Assembly (NCBI GenBank): GCA_030848705.1
Contig: CM061244.1
Span: forward strand, 48,587,190-48,651,189
Direction: 5' to 3'
Source: Heracleum sosnowskyi
Lineage: Eukaryota > Streptophyta > Magnoliopsida > Apiales > Apiaceae
Length of the DNA stretch: 64,000 nt
Made by a program: the position numbers and the translations under genes. Position 1 is the stretch's first letter. Every line of letters starts with the position of its first letter. Below are positions 1 through 10,848 of this stretch, one piece after another. The notes below the pieces were generated by a model, which ran no database searches, was not told where the DNA came from, and saw nothing but the letters and a program-made list of their open reading frames with translations.

Positions 1-2
1 TT

Positions 3-1421
3 ATCAGAAACAAAGCAAGGCTAGTTGCAAAGGGGTACTCTCAACAAGAAGGAATTGACTATGATGAAACTTTTGCTCATGTTGCAAGACTAGAGGCCAT
101 CAGGATCTTTCTGGCATATGCAGCCCACAAGAAATTCAAGGTTTTCCAGATGGATGTGAAAAGTGTCTTCTTAAATGGTGAACTGGAGGAAGAAGACTAT
201 GTTGAACAACCTCCTAGCTTCATTGATCCAAAATATCCAAATCATGTTTATAGATTGGATAAGGCACTTTATGGACTAAAGCAAGCTCCAAGAGCATGGT
301 ATGAAACCTTAGCTCAATTCTTACTAGAAAGTGTATTCAAAAGAGGTACTATTGATAAAACTCTGTTTTATTTGAATCATGGTAAGGATTTGCTGTTAGT
401 TCAAATATATGTTGATGATATCATCTTTGGGTCAACAAACAATAAGCTGTGTGAAAAGTTTTCCAAGCTTATGTAGTCTAGATATCAAATGAGCATGATG
501 GGAGAAATGAGTTACTTTCTTGGTCTCCAAGTTAAATAGACTGATGATGGCATCTTTATCAATCAGTCTAAATATACCAGGAATTTATTGAAAAGGTTTA
601 ACATGCAAGATAGTGCAACAGCAAGTACTCCCATAGCCACAGCTACCAAACTTGATCATGATCAAGGTGCTGAGGTAGATGTAACTCACTATAGAGGGAT
701 GATTGGCTCACTCTTGTATCTCACTGCAAGTAGACCAGATATCATGTTTGTAACCTGTCTTTGTGCAAGATTTCAAGAAAATCCCAGGGAACCTCATATG
801 ATTGCAGTTAAAAGAATTTTTAGATATCTCAAAGGCACTCCTTCACTTGGCCTTTGGTATGCAAGGGAATCAGATTTTGGTTTGTGTGGTTACTCAGATG
901 CTGATTTTGCAGGATGCAAGATAGACAGGAAAAGTACTTCAGGAAGTTGTCAGTTTTTAGGTGGTAGACTAGTTTTTTGGTTCAGTAAAAAGCAAAAGTC
1001 TATCTCTACTTCAACAGCAGAAGCTGAGTACATAGCTGCAGGAAGTTGCTATGCTCAGATAATGTGGATGAGAAATTAGTTGTTAGATTATGGCCTGTCA
1101 TACTCCAAGATCCCTATTTATTGTGATAACCAAAGTGCTATTGCAATGACAGGAAATCCAGTTCAGCATTCTCTTACTAAGCACATCAGTATCAGGTATC
1201 ATTTTATAAGAGAACAGGTTCTGGAAGGAACAATTGAACTTCATTTTGTTCCTACTGATCAATAACTAGCTGACATATTCACCAAGCCATTGCCTGAAGC
1301 TACTTTCAATAAATTGGTTAATGAACTTGGAATGATGAACTTTGAGAATTTCTTAGGAAAGCTACAGAGAAGAAATCCTGATGACTATCAAATCGTGATG
1401 GTCATTCAGAAAGGTATGTAA
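3..1421 (+). pseudogene. Element A pol remnant: RT and RNase H
   Basis: One open frame (frame 3) runs from the window edge to TAA at 1419-1421, broken only by four in-frame stops at 474, 537, 1077 and 1263. RT landmarks include the LNGELEEE segment near 172, the ALYGLKQAPRAWY block near 262-305 and the catalytic YVDDIIFGS at about 409-435. RNase H follows with SDADFAGCKIDRKSTSG near 895-945, the AEAEYIAA block near 1018 and the terminal LADIFTKPL near 1266. There are no frameshifts. Three stops are TAG and one is TAA. All four align with Gln in element C, pointing to C-to-T decay of CAG/CAA. The pol is not expected to be active unless the stops are suppressed. Confidence 0.9.
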
Positions 1422-1847
1422 TCTTGATCAAATCCTGACAGGACACAATCCTGACAGGAAGTCAACTGGTCAATTCTGATGTACAGGTCAGTATTTCATT
1501 GCTTAATTTGTGCCTGATTTTTCGTCAGTTCCTGATGAGAAACGTTTGAGTTTTAGTTGGACAACTGTATGCGCGCGTGTGTCACACTGATAGATATATA
1601 CACATAGATACACATAAAAAGCGGTGCAGTTACGATTAATTATGCACGTAATTTGGTCCACTAATTATTTGTGCACGAATCATATTTTGCCACCTGTCAC
1701 TGAGAGTAATATTTTGTTTTAACAAAATACATTTGATTTTCTAAATTACCGTTTACTCTCTCAACATCAGTTTTGTATTCACCTTCTCTTTGTGCTCACG
1801 AACCCTAAATTCTAAATCTCAATTCTCAAGCTTTCTGTATTGTATCA
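1422..1847 (+). promoter_or_regulatory. Element A spacer between pol and the extra ORF
   Basis: This 426-bp stretch separates the end of RNase H from the extra ORF. It begins with repeated AATCCTGACAGG words (about 1431-1460), which read in reverse as TCAGGATT, the word that dominates this element's LTR. A TATATA-like run lies near 1591, about 250 bp before the ATG at 1848. The last 100 bp are pyrimidine-rich, like a plant 5' leader. A promoter for a separate transcript is inferred from the layout and not shown. Confidence 0.4.
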
Positions 1848-3964
1848 ATGGCGTCTTCATCATTCATGAACAAACAAACAGTAATTAGTGGTGTTACTTT
1901 TGCCACTAATAATTTTGTAGCTGTTTTGGACCATCGGGAATTACCAAATGAGTTCCATGTTATTCAAGATTTCTTAGCTTCAAGTCCATTGAAGTTTGCT
2001 CTAACAGAACCTACAAGTGTTTTGTTTAAGTTTGTGATGCAGGTATGGAACTCAGATGTGTTTGGTAAAGGAATATCAGCAGAAATACTGATGAATTTTG
2101 AATTCAATGGTGTTACATATAATGTTACTCCTGTTGTTGTTGAAGAAGCTCTTCATTTGCCTGTTCTGGGTGATAAAGTTCCTGATACAGTTTCAGATTC
2201 AACTCTATTTGAGTTTGTTACTAAGTTAGGCTATAATGGAGAGGTGAAGAGATATGGAAATCTCTTCAGGACAAAGCTAAAGAAGGAATGGAACTACTTC
2301 TTTGACACCATAAGTCGATGTTTCCTGAATAAGACATCTAACTTTGATGCTCTACCATCAGGATCACTCAAAATAGGGTACTCTCTAATCTACTCTACTG
2401 TTTTTTATTATGGGCCATTTGTTTTAAAAGCATTAAGTGATAGGAAATCAGATAAGTTAGGCTCTGTCTGTTTTCTTAGATTTTTCAAGCTAATTTTTAA
2501 TCACTTATGTCCTAATGTTACTTTTGAAGAGGATGTGATTCTACCTATTTGTAGAATTACAAAGAATAACATTAAGTCCTTAGACAACAGTGATAAGGCA
2601 AATGGTTTTCAAGGCAATGCCTTTATTCCTGATGAGGTTAGGCTTTTCCTAAAAGAGAAAATGCCTACTTGTTATGGATCAGTTTCTGATGCTATGGGGC
2701 AAGGCCAATCACACCTTGTTCCTGACACAAGCTTCCCTCCCAAACACTCCAAACACTCTACAACCACCTCTACTGTCTCTCAAAAGACTGTAGTTGTAAA
2801 ATCAAAGAAATCAGCTAGAACTGATGTGTCTGGAAGGCAATCAGGTTCAAAGGATTTCTCTTCTACACCACTCACTCAAAAGAAGTCAAAAGGGGGTGTA
2901 CAAGGGGTCCTGGTGAAGATGGCTGAGAAGGTTGAGGAGGTTTCTGTGAAAAGAAAGTTGGTTTTAAGAGATGAGACTGATTCTGAGGATGATATGCCTA
3001 TATCCTCTAAGTTTAAGCTGAACAATGAAGTTGCTAATACTGCTAGTGAAGTTATGGCACCATCTTCTAAGCCACAGAAGAAAAGAAAATTGATTAAAAG
3101 CAGGTATCATATTCTATTGAAGAAACAGGATATTGATGGACAGGACACTTCGATTCCTAATGAGCAGTCAAATCATGATGCTCAAGCAAATCCTGACGTT
3201 GGTATTCCTGATGCATCAAAAAGCAAAATTGTCTCAATCTCAAACTCTCCAGCAAAAGCCTCTCCAACTTCAAGAATTCTAGAAATACCATGGGAGAAGG
3301 TTGCTAAGACTGCTTCCAAGCTTGGGTTTACACATCCCATGGACAAGAAAAGGAAGACAGATGAGTTTGTGTTCAAAAGACAGAAGAAACTAAAGGGATC
3401 AAGCCCACAAGAACCTGAACCTCAAAGTGGTTCAGCAGCTACTGATGATCCAGCCCCACAAGAACCACTTACTCAAAGTGTGAGTGAAGGCAAAGTTGAA
3501 GGAATGGTCACACAAGAACCATTTTCTCAAAGGGAGAATGAAGACATCAACATTCCTGCCCCACAAGAACCATCCTTTCAAAGTAAGGATGCAGGCAAAT
3601 CAGTAACAGTTTCTGAGGAGTTTCCTGACAATGCTCAAGGGACTTCTACTATTCCTAAAATGGATACTTTGGTCGAGGACACTGTCATTGAGGGAAGCAC
3701 ACAAGAACCTCCAACTCAAAGTGTTGAAGCAGCTTCTGAACCTCAGGCTCCACAAGAACCATTGGTAGCAAATACTGATGCATGCCAATCAAATCCTGAC
3801 AGTGTTGCTCCTGATGCTAGTGGTGCTCCTGATGCTGAGTCAATCCTGATCCAACCACTAAGCTCAAGGCCAATGAAAGCTCTTGTCACAGATCATCAGG
3901 ATAAGCTTAAAGGTATTATTCTTCCTGATTCTAATAATTCTGATGATTCTGCTGATGATGACAG

Positions 3965-4006
<42 letters not shown>

Positions 4007-6356
4007 GGAGGATATTGAGAAGGATCGGCTTGCTACAGCACTAAAATCTAGTCTTGGAACTAACTTTGGTTCTTCAAGCACTTTCATGGATGGCAAGGCT
4101 ACTATAGGAAAAGACACTAGACAAGACTTTTCTGGTCCTTCTGCAATTGATCCTGCTGAACAGCTGAGAAGACATGAATGGGATAATGATTGGTACAGAT
4201 CTGATGATCCTGTCAGTTATCTATGTGCTTTGAACCATGCTTCTTATGCTGCAAGCTTGATTAAAAATGAAGATGTGAAGAATCACTTGAAGGCTACAAC
4301 TCTTCTATCCAAGAGCCTCAAGGATGAAATCGATTCTGTCAAAGTTGCTACTGAACTTGTGAGGACTGATATTTCTAATAGCTTGACAAAGGCACCTACT
4401 GCTTTTCAACTAAGAGTAGTGGAATCCCAAGTTAAGTCACTAATTTCTGAACAGTCTCACATCAACACCAGAATTGATTCATTGGATTCTAAGGTAACTG
4501 ACATTCAAGCCTCTCTTTCCTTGATTTTGAATTTATTATCAAATACTGATGCCAAAAAGGGGGAGAAGGTAAGTCAGACAAAATGCACACCTGATCTAGT
4601 ATTGAGAAAGAATAATGATGATGATCATACTGGACATGATGGTGATGACATGGTACTACAAGGAGGAACCTCTTATGCTGCTATGGTGAAGTCTACAATT
4701 CAAACTTCTCAAAGTCAATCCATGCAGTCAACTCATGTTTCTGATTCTGGAGTTAGAACAGTAAGGACATTGGTGAAATCTCAGATCCTGACGGAAGAGC
4801 AAATCCTGACAGGTGATCAAATCCTAATGTCTGATCAAATCCTGACGCCTGGTCATGGAATCTTATCTACAATTCCTGAAGGTGATGAAGATGTTCTCAT
4901 TGAAAATCCTGAAGATGCTACAAATCTATTCCAGAAGTTCAAAACAAGAAATGGTAATGTTGTTACTCTTTATCACACTGATAAGAGAGTTCAACAATTA
5001 TTTGCAAGAAAGGCACTTTCTACAGCTAGTGAAGAATATCATGATCTCTCACATGAAGAATTTCTAATTCAACAAAGAGAAATCATGGAAAACTTTAATA
5101 ATCCTGCTCCTGCTAGAGGTAGAGGAGGCAGAGGTAGAAGAAGTGTCAGAAGAGGTGCAAGAAGAGGGAGAAGCTCATCAAATCAAACAATGCCTAGACA
5201 GACAAGGTCTAGAGGAGTAAGAATAGAAGAAATTCCTGAGGCTTCTCAAACTCCAATAGCTCCTGATACTCTAGCTATCAGGACTATCATTCAAGAAGAA
5301 GATCAAGAAATAGACGAGGGACCACAATTGAGGAGAATACCAAGACAATCAACTCTCATCAGTAATACAGCTCAAATTGAAGATTCTAATCCTGACATTG
5401 TTCCTGACACTGTTCAAGATCCTGATGAATCTGAAATTCTACAAGAGGTTGGTTTGTTAATTTTATCTACTGTGGTCGACTCTCGTAATGAAAAAGTGGA
5501 TGAAGAAGAAGAAGTTAGAAGAAGAGAAGTTACAAGAACAACAAATAGAGATTTTAAGCTCTATGTGCAAAAGCTCAAAAGTTCAAATAGATTGTTGTGG
5601 AGAAATTCAAGAAGACAACAACACAAGATAGAGATGAGTTATGTTCTTGAGAAAGAAAAGGACAAGAAGTGGAAACATATTGACACACTAAGGTGTGATA
5701 GACCTGTCAATTATCAGTCTGGTGGAATTGTAACAAATGTCTCCAGTGTTGCAGACTTTTCTGGTTCACAAAGATCCAAAGCACTCTGGTTACAAATGTT
5801 TTCAAGCTTAAAGCAAATGCCACACAATTCAAGAGGAGGTATAGGTCACAGAGATGCTGAGTTTCTGAACATGCCATATGTTGACCCTCACTCTTTGACT
5901 GATATTGGAGGTAATTTGACTTCTGAACACCTGAACAATTTATTAGCTGTTGATATAGTTATTGATTGTCATGATGGTACTGAAAAGAAAGAGAAACTTA
6001 TGTACTTCATGAAAGATGGAAGTGTGAAGATTATGTCCATTCAAGAGCTTTTGGTTAAAACTTCAAAGGAACTGAAATATGTTCACTACCTGCTTAAATG
6101 GAAAAATGAAGTGTGCAAGGAATGGTCAGATATGATTCTGTCAACCATAAGGAGAAGATTTGATGAAGGAAGAAATTACAATGGTGATTATACTCTCATG
6201 TACTTAAATCTAAAAGATCAGGATGTGGAAATGCAAAGAGGCACTGCTGTTAAAGAAATGTCTTTTGGTATGAAGCAACTGACTCTTAATCCTGATGGGA
6301 AGGAAATTGCTTACCTCCTGGTTGAAGATCATAGTCTACAAAGAAGTTCAATTTGA
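1848..6356 (+). CDS. Env-position ORF of copia element A, 1502 codons
   Basis: Intact ORF between pol and the 3' LTR. About residues 1-280 form a folded-looking region that aligns by eye with the matching ORF in element C (a shared pattern of W, N and FFF/YFF residues near residue 145). Residues about 290-690 are polar and repetitive, with many PQEP-type units. Residues about 696-722 are an Asp/Glu run from a GAT microsatellite. Residues about 814-904 look heptad-rich, consistent with a coiled coil. Residues about 1088-1107 are an RG/RR-rich basic tract. The C-terminal 250 residues are again globular. I see no signal peptide or hydrophobic anchor, so a fusion-type envelope is unlikely. Acidic, basic and coiled parts suggest a nuclear or nucleic-acid role, by inference. 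The TGA at 6354-6356 may itself be a decay stop: 48 more codons stay open to TAA at 6501. Function unknown. Confidence 0.75.
3957..4007 (+). repeat. GAT trinucleotide repeat coding poly-Asp
   Basis: About a dozen consecutive GAT codons flanked by further GAT/GAC/GAG codons inside the element A extra ORF, giving an acidic tract. Slippage here would change protein length without shifting frame. Confidence 0.9.
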
Positions 6357-6601
6357 AATCTCAGAGCAGCTATCTACCAGATTAATGAGGAAGATGAAGA
6401 GCTCAGAAATATTAAGGAAAGACTGATTCAAATTCTTGAAGAAAAAGAAGAAATTTTTTTATCCAGCTTCTTGAGGATGAATCTGTTCTATCAAAAAATC
6501 TAAACAGATAAGTTGTTGTTGTAAATACTTGTACATTTTGTAAATAAGTTGTTGGCATCATTGAATCTAGGAATCTATACTTTATTTTACAAAGTATGAG
6601 A

Positions 6602-6612
6602 TTGGGGGAGAT
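6602..6612 (+). promoter_or_regulatory. Polypurine tract of element A
   Basis: TTGGGGGAGAT directly precedes the 3' LTR start TGTTAG at 6613. This is the plus-strand primer site for reverse transcription. The same kind of tract precedes the 3' LTR of element C at 51865. Confidence 0.8.
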
Positions 6613-6749
6613 TGTTAGATCAGGATTCAATGATCATCAGGATCTGGATTAAACTGATCAGGATTGCTGACGTCATCAGTATTGCACGAGCGTCAGTATC
6701 AGGATTTCTATCAGGATTGTGATCAGGATTTATCATCAGGATCGGAAGC

Positions 6750-7003
6750 TGTTGGTCCTTGTGTATTGCAGAAGGGGGGGTTGAATGCAATACTGATAAA
6801 ATTCAATCTCAGTTTCAACAACCAAAACTAAGATTTAATGTTATCAATAATATGTATGCATTCACAAACAGTATAATCGAGAAGACAGGATTCACAAAAT
6901 AAATGTTTTATTTATTTTGCAAAGTGTTGCTACAACCTCAAGAGAGAATTCTTGAGCTTCGGTTTTTCTTCAAGACACTTGTTTGTCTTCGTTTTTCTCT
7001 CTA
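6750..7003 (-). repeat. Truncated 3' LTR of element B
   Basis: The 254 bp match the inner end of the right LTR (9610-9864) with about four differences by eye. Similarity stops at a CTCTCTA run, where gag coding sequence begins. This is the deletion breakpoint. Confidence 0.85.
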
Positions 7004-9558
7004 GTCATAAAATCACAAGCATCATCAATGATCTCCTGTTTGACTTCTCTTTTCACCCACTTAGGTTTAGAATTGGACTTGATCCTTTTCTTAGTGGATG
7101 AGGCCTTTTTGCTGTTTCCAGCAGGCTCAGAAGTCTCAACGGTGTGCATGTATGAACATTTTTCAGTAGTGAGAATAGGTAAGTTAAAGCATGTACTCAT
7201 GGCAGTGATCTTGCATGGCATACATTCAATGTTATTACAGACACTCATAGTTCTATGCATAAGAGGGGTTCTGTGTAAGTTACCATTGAGTTCAGTAGCA
7301 TTGATCTTATCATCAATTGGGTTCTTACAAACGTGTGTTAAATGATGTGAAGATCCACAGTTATTGCATAGTTTCCTAGAAGCACCTCCAACATTAGTGT
7401 ATCCATTTCCTTTATTGACACCTACCTTACCATTCCTATTCTTAGACTTGGGAGTTACTGGATTGACAGTATGTTCAGAAGTTGCTGTCGAACTTTCCTT
7501 GACAGTACCTTTTATTCCAACTGTCTTGACAAAAGGTTTGGAAGCTACTGTCTTGGAACCATTCTTGACAGCATCTTTGGAAGATATTGTCTTGCCAACT
7601 GTGACAGCATCTTTTGAACTTACTGTCTGATTGCTTGGTAAGTTTACTGTCTTGAGGATTGTGACAATATCCTTTCCATCCTTGAATGTGCTGTCAACAC
7701 CTTCATCCTCATCAAGAATTTCTTGTTTGATGAGCATGGCTTCTTCATCAAACTCAATTTCTGCAGCTTTGAAAATAGGAGTTTTAACCTTCTTGAGAAT
7801 GGTGGGTTTGACAGCAACATTTCCAGAACAATCTTGAATCACAGTTTCCTTTCCAGGTCTTCTACCATAAGAAAAACCTATACCAACTGTCTGATTTTCT
7901 GTATGCTTATCATTGTAATCCTGAACTATCTTAGATGAGTTTTTATAAGCTTTGATCTTGAATTCATTTTCAGCAATCTCATTCCTCAGGAATTCCTCAA
8001 CCTCTTTAGCACATTTTAATTCATTTTTAAGTCTAGCATTCTCATGAGCTAAAGAGTCTAGTGAACTGGTTTTGAGAACAAGAGATTCATTTTCAGACTT
8101 TAGTGTTTCATTTAGCTTACTCAGCCTAGTGATTTCCTCATTAGCAGCAGATAAGCTAGTATAGACATTGAACATTTCAGCACTTAAGTCTTTAATGGTT
8201 TTCTTATACTCATCAGTGGACATATCAAGTAAGACAAGTGAAGGTACCTGACTTGAAGATGTTGATGTTACTTCATCAGTGCTAGCCATGAGAGTTAGGT
8301 TGACATATTCTTCTTCTTCTTCATCATCATCAGACTCATCCCAACACTTTCCTTCAACCACATAGGCTCTACCTTGATTCTTCTTAAAGTATCCACCAGT
8401 TCCTTTCTCAAACCTCTGAACCTGTTTGGGTCTTTTGCATTCAGTAGCAAAATGACCAGGTTCACCACAGTTGTAACACTTGAATTTTGACCTATCCACA
8501 AATCCAGTCTTGTATCCTCCCTTGGTTGAGCTTCCCACAGCAGCCTTTGATGAACTTCCCCTATTGAACTTGGATGCTTGGCCTTGGGGCTTGTATGACC
8601 TATCCTTCTTGAACCTAAAGTTCTTGAATTTTTTGGCCATGTAAGCCATAGTAGGATTGTCCATGCTTTCCAGTTCCTCCATTGTGTAGAAGTCTTCATC
8701 TTCCACATCCTTGAGCTGTAGTACTACTTTCTCATCATCTTCAACAACCTCTTCTATCTTCAAGGATTGTACAGGGGTTGGTTGTGTGATTTGTAGTACT
8801 TCACTTGGTTGTGTGATCCTTGGCACTTGTGCTACTAGGGCACTTGACATATTGGCCATCTTGTTCCTTGTTCCACTCTGTATGGCTCTCTTTTGAAAGA
8901 GTTCAAGTTCATAGGATTTCAGAATGCCATAAACTGTCTCAAAGGTTATATTGTTGAGATCTCTTCCTTCTCGTATGGATGTTGTCTTGTGTTCAAGGTG
9001 ATCAGGTAGTGTAAGCAGGAACTTGACATTTAATTCTTTCATGTCATAGTACTTGCCATGTATCTGTAGTTCAGTTAAGAGCTTACTGAACCTTTCAAAC
9101 ATGGAAGTTAAGTCTTCACCAGGCTTGGCCATGAATGCCTCATATTGTGATATCAGTATTTGCCTTTGATTGCCCTTAACTTCTTCACTTCCTTCACATA
9201 GTAAAGCTAACCTGATCCACATCTCCTTGGCAGATGTGCAGCTTATCACACTTCCACACATGGCTTTATCCAACGTGAGAGAATCGAGCAAGATGAGTTG
9301 CAAGTGATCATCTAGCACCGTTTTCTCCTTCTCAGGTTCTAAAAATTCAGAGGGATCTTTGGGAACCCAATGTGCAGGAATGACTTCACCATTTACTGTT
9401 GTGGCTTCAATTTCCTTCCTTGGAATGAAAGGACCATTCTCGAGAATACTTGGGTATAGTGGATTCGCAGCTTTGATAAACAACAAGATCTTTCTTTTCC
9501 AAATGCTGTAGTTCTCTTTATCAAAAGCTGGGATCTTGATACTGTTTGATTTCTGCAT
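6970..9558 (-). CDS. Copia gag protein of element B
   Basis: Open frame of about 862 codons from ATG at 9558. An in-frame ATG at 9651 lies inside the LTR, so the downstream one after the PBS is preferred. The N-terminal half is a copia gag domain (UBN2 type), with a start like IPAFDKENYSIWKRKILLFI and the ISQYEAF core. A zinc knuckle CYNCGEPGHFATEC lies at about 8438-8480. An acidic stretch and a coiled-coil-like region follow, then a Thr/Val/Lys-rich repetitive part. A second knuckle of the CNNC type lies at about 7327-7369. Two widely spaced knuckles also occur in element C. The last dozen or so residues come from LTR sequence after the deletion. It could still make a nucleocapsid-like protein, but no polymerase is linked to it. 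Confidence 0.85.
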   Translation of the reverse strand: MQKSNSIKIPAFDKENYSIWKRKILLFIKAANPLYPSILENGPFIPRKEIEATTVNGEVIPAHWVPKDPSEFLEPEKEKTVLDDHLQLILLDSLTLDKAMCGSVISCTSAKEMWIRLALLCEGSEEVKGNQRQILISQYEAFMAKPGEDLTSMFERFSKLLTELQIHGKYYDMKELNVKFLLTLPDHLEHKTTSIREGRDLNNITFETVYGILKSYELELFQKRAIQSGTRNKMANMSSALVAQVPRITQPSEVLQITQPTPVQSLKIEEVVEDDEKVVLQLKDVEDEDFYTMEELESMDNPTMAYMAKKFKNFRFKKDRSYKPQGQASKFNRGSSSKAAVGSSTKGGYKTGFVDRSKFKCYNCGEPGHFATECKRPKQVQRFEKGTGGYFKKNQGRAYVVEGKCWDESDDDEEEEEYVNLTLMASTDEVTSTSSSQVPSLVLLDMSTDEYKKTIKDLSAEMFNVYTSLSAANEEITRLSKLNETLKSENESLVLKTSSLDSLAHENARLKNELKCAKEVEEFLRNEIAENEFKIKAYKNSSKIVQDYNDKHTENQTVGIGFSYGRRPGKETVIQDCSGNVAVKPTILKKVKTPIFKAAEIEFDEEAMLIKQEILDEDEGVDSTFKDGKDIVTILKTVNLPSNQTVSSKDAVTVGKTISSKDAVKNGSKTVASKPFVKTVGIKGTVKESSTATSEHTVNPVTPKSKNRNGKVGVNKGNGYTNVGGASRKLCNNCGSSHHLTHVCKNPIDDKINATELNGNLHRTPLMHRTMSVCNNIECMPCKITAMSTCFNLPILTTEKCSYMHTVETSEPAGNSKKASSTKKRIKSNSKPKWVKREVKQEIIDDACDFMTREKNEDKQVS

Positions 9559-9595
9559 TGTCGTCGTGATCTCAGATATGTATGTTAATCTGATT

Positions 9596-9607
9596 GCTCT
9601 GATACTA
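9596..9607 (-). promoter_or_regulatory. Primer binding site of element B
   Basis: On the minus strand TAGTATCAGAGC follows the 5' LTR by 2 bp. It differs by one base from TGGTATCAGAGC, the initiator-methionine tRNA complement present in elements C and E. Confidence 0.75.
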
Positions 9608-9609
9608 GT

Positions 9610-10671
9610 TGTTGGTCCTCGTGTATTGCAGAAGGGGGGGGATGAATGCAATACTGATAAAATTCAATCTCAGTTTCAACAACCAAAACTAAGATTTAAT
9701 GTTATCAATAATATGTATGCATTCACAAACAGTATAATCGAGAAGACAGGATTCACAAAATAAATGTTTTATTTATTTTGCAAAGTGTTGCTACAACCTC
9801 AAGAGAGAATTCTTGAGCTTCGGTTTTTCTTCAAGACACTTGCTTGTCTTCGTTTTTCTCTCTATCCCTAGAATGAATTGATAGTCTAAGTATAAGACTA
9901 ATCCTATCACTATCAACACGGGTCTGTGAAGCTGCTGTCATTATCAAGTGGCAGCTTCTTACAAAGTGTCTACCCATGTGACTTTCCTAAATTGCTAACA
10001 ATGTCAGATATACATTACAAAGAAAGCAACCTAGATTCATTCTATTTCTAGCTAAAACAATTCAGCAAATAGAGACTTGACCTTACTCTTGAATTAATTC
10101 GCTTTTGTTTGCAGTGCTTGAAGCTTCTGTTGTAGTCTTGCAGACTTGGTACAGCTTAGGGATACTGCAACACGCCTGTTTCTTGAACATTGAAACTGTC
10201 ACGGGATTTGACTGAGAAAGATACCTAGAAAAAGGATCTTTCTCGAGACAGTTACTTTTGCCGCAAAGCTTGCTATCACAGGAATGTGCTTTTGGTGACA
10301 GTAGGAGTTCCCCGCATAGTGTGTTGTCGAGGTTTCCAAACTTGCTGTCGAGGGCTAAAGTTGCTGTCGCGTAGTCTTCCGCCAATGTTGCTGTCAGAGT
10401 GAATATGCTGTCTTGACTTGCAACATTCTGTCTTCTTGTAATCTTACTGTCAATGCTTATGACAGTAACCTTTATTCATGTTGTCATCTAATATGCATTC
10501 TTTGAGGCTTGAACACAGAAAGTGAACTTCTTCCAAATTACACAAATAAAATAACATTGCATACTGATTACAAGAACATACTTTGGTTGTGACAGTATGT
10601 TCTACTTAATTAAAAAATTAAGTATATACAAAGTTAAGTTGTTCCTATGCTATCACCCATAAATCCCAACA
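9610..10671 (-). repeat. 5' LTR of element B
   Basis: 1062 bp with TG...CA ends in the minus orientation. It is unusually rich in CTGTC/GACAG words (about a dozen between 9935 and 10600), and the same words recur in the gag 3' coding part at 7460-7670. No unambiguous TATA box was identified. Confidence 0.85.
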
Positions 10672-10840
10672 GAAGCTGATCAGGATTACAACTTCTAGTT
10701 GTTTATGGAATCCAGTTAAAGAAGGAAGTTTATTTTGTCGGTTCCTAGTAAATAGGAATGCAGCTGTCGGTTAGGATATGTTTCAATATTGTTTGTAATT
10801 GATTTGGACTTATCTTGGAATCGATAGAGAAGCTGTGTAA

Positions 10841-10848
10841 TATATAAA
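10841..10848 (+). promoter_or_regulatory. TATA box in LTR A
   Basis: TATATAAA about 230 bp before the LTR end, with AATAAA 117 bp downstream at 10965. This is the expected U3/R order for the LTR promoter and polyadenylation signal. Confidence 0.6.

Larger units (their letters stand above)
6750..10671 (-). mobile_element. Copia element B, gag-only deletion derivative
   Basis: Minus-strand element inserted in the 3' LTR of A. The 5-bp duplication GAAGC is present at 6745-6749 and 10672-10676. The complete 5' LTR is 9610-10671, from TGTTGGGATT (minus strand) to CCAACA. A partial 3' LTR is 6750-7003 and matches 9610-9864 with only a few mismatches, so the insertion looks young. A single gag ORF lies between. 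Pol and the first roughly 800 bp of the 3' LTR are missing, and gag runs straight into LTR sequence at about 7003. Since both outer termini and the duplication are intact, the deletion most likely followed insertion. Confidence 0.88.

Noticed and set aside
1848..6356. Calling this ORF an envelope gene because of its position
   Set aside because: No signal peptide, fusion peptide or membrane anchor seen; composition is acidic/basic and soluble.
8295..8708. 137-codon minus ORF overlapping gag B
   Set aside because: Shadow frame of the true gag, which has the domain and zinc knuckle in the other frame.
9536..9763. 75-codon ORF across the B PBS/LTR
   Set aside because: Antisense to the gag start and LTR; no independent support.
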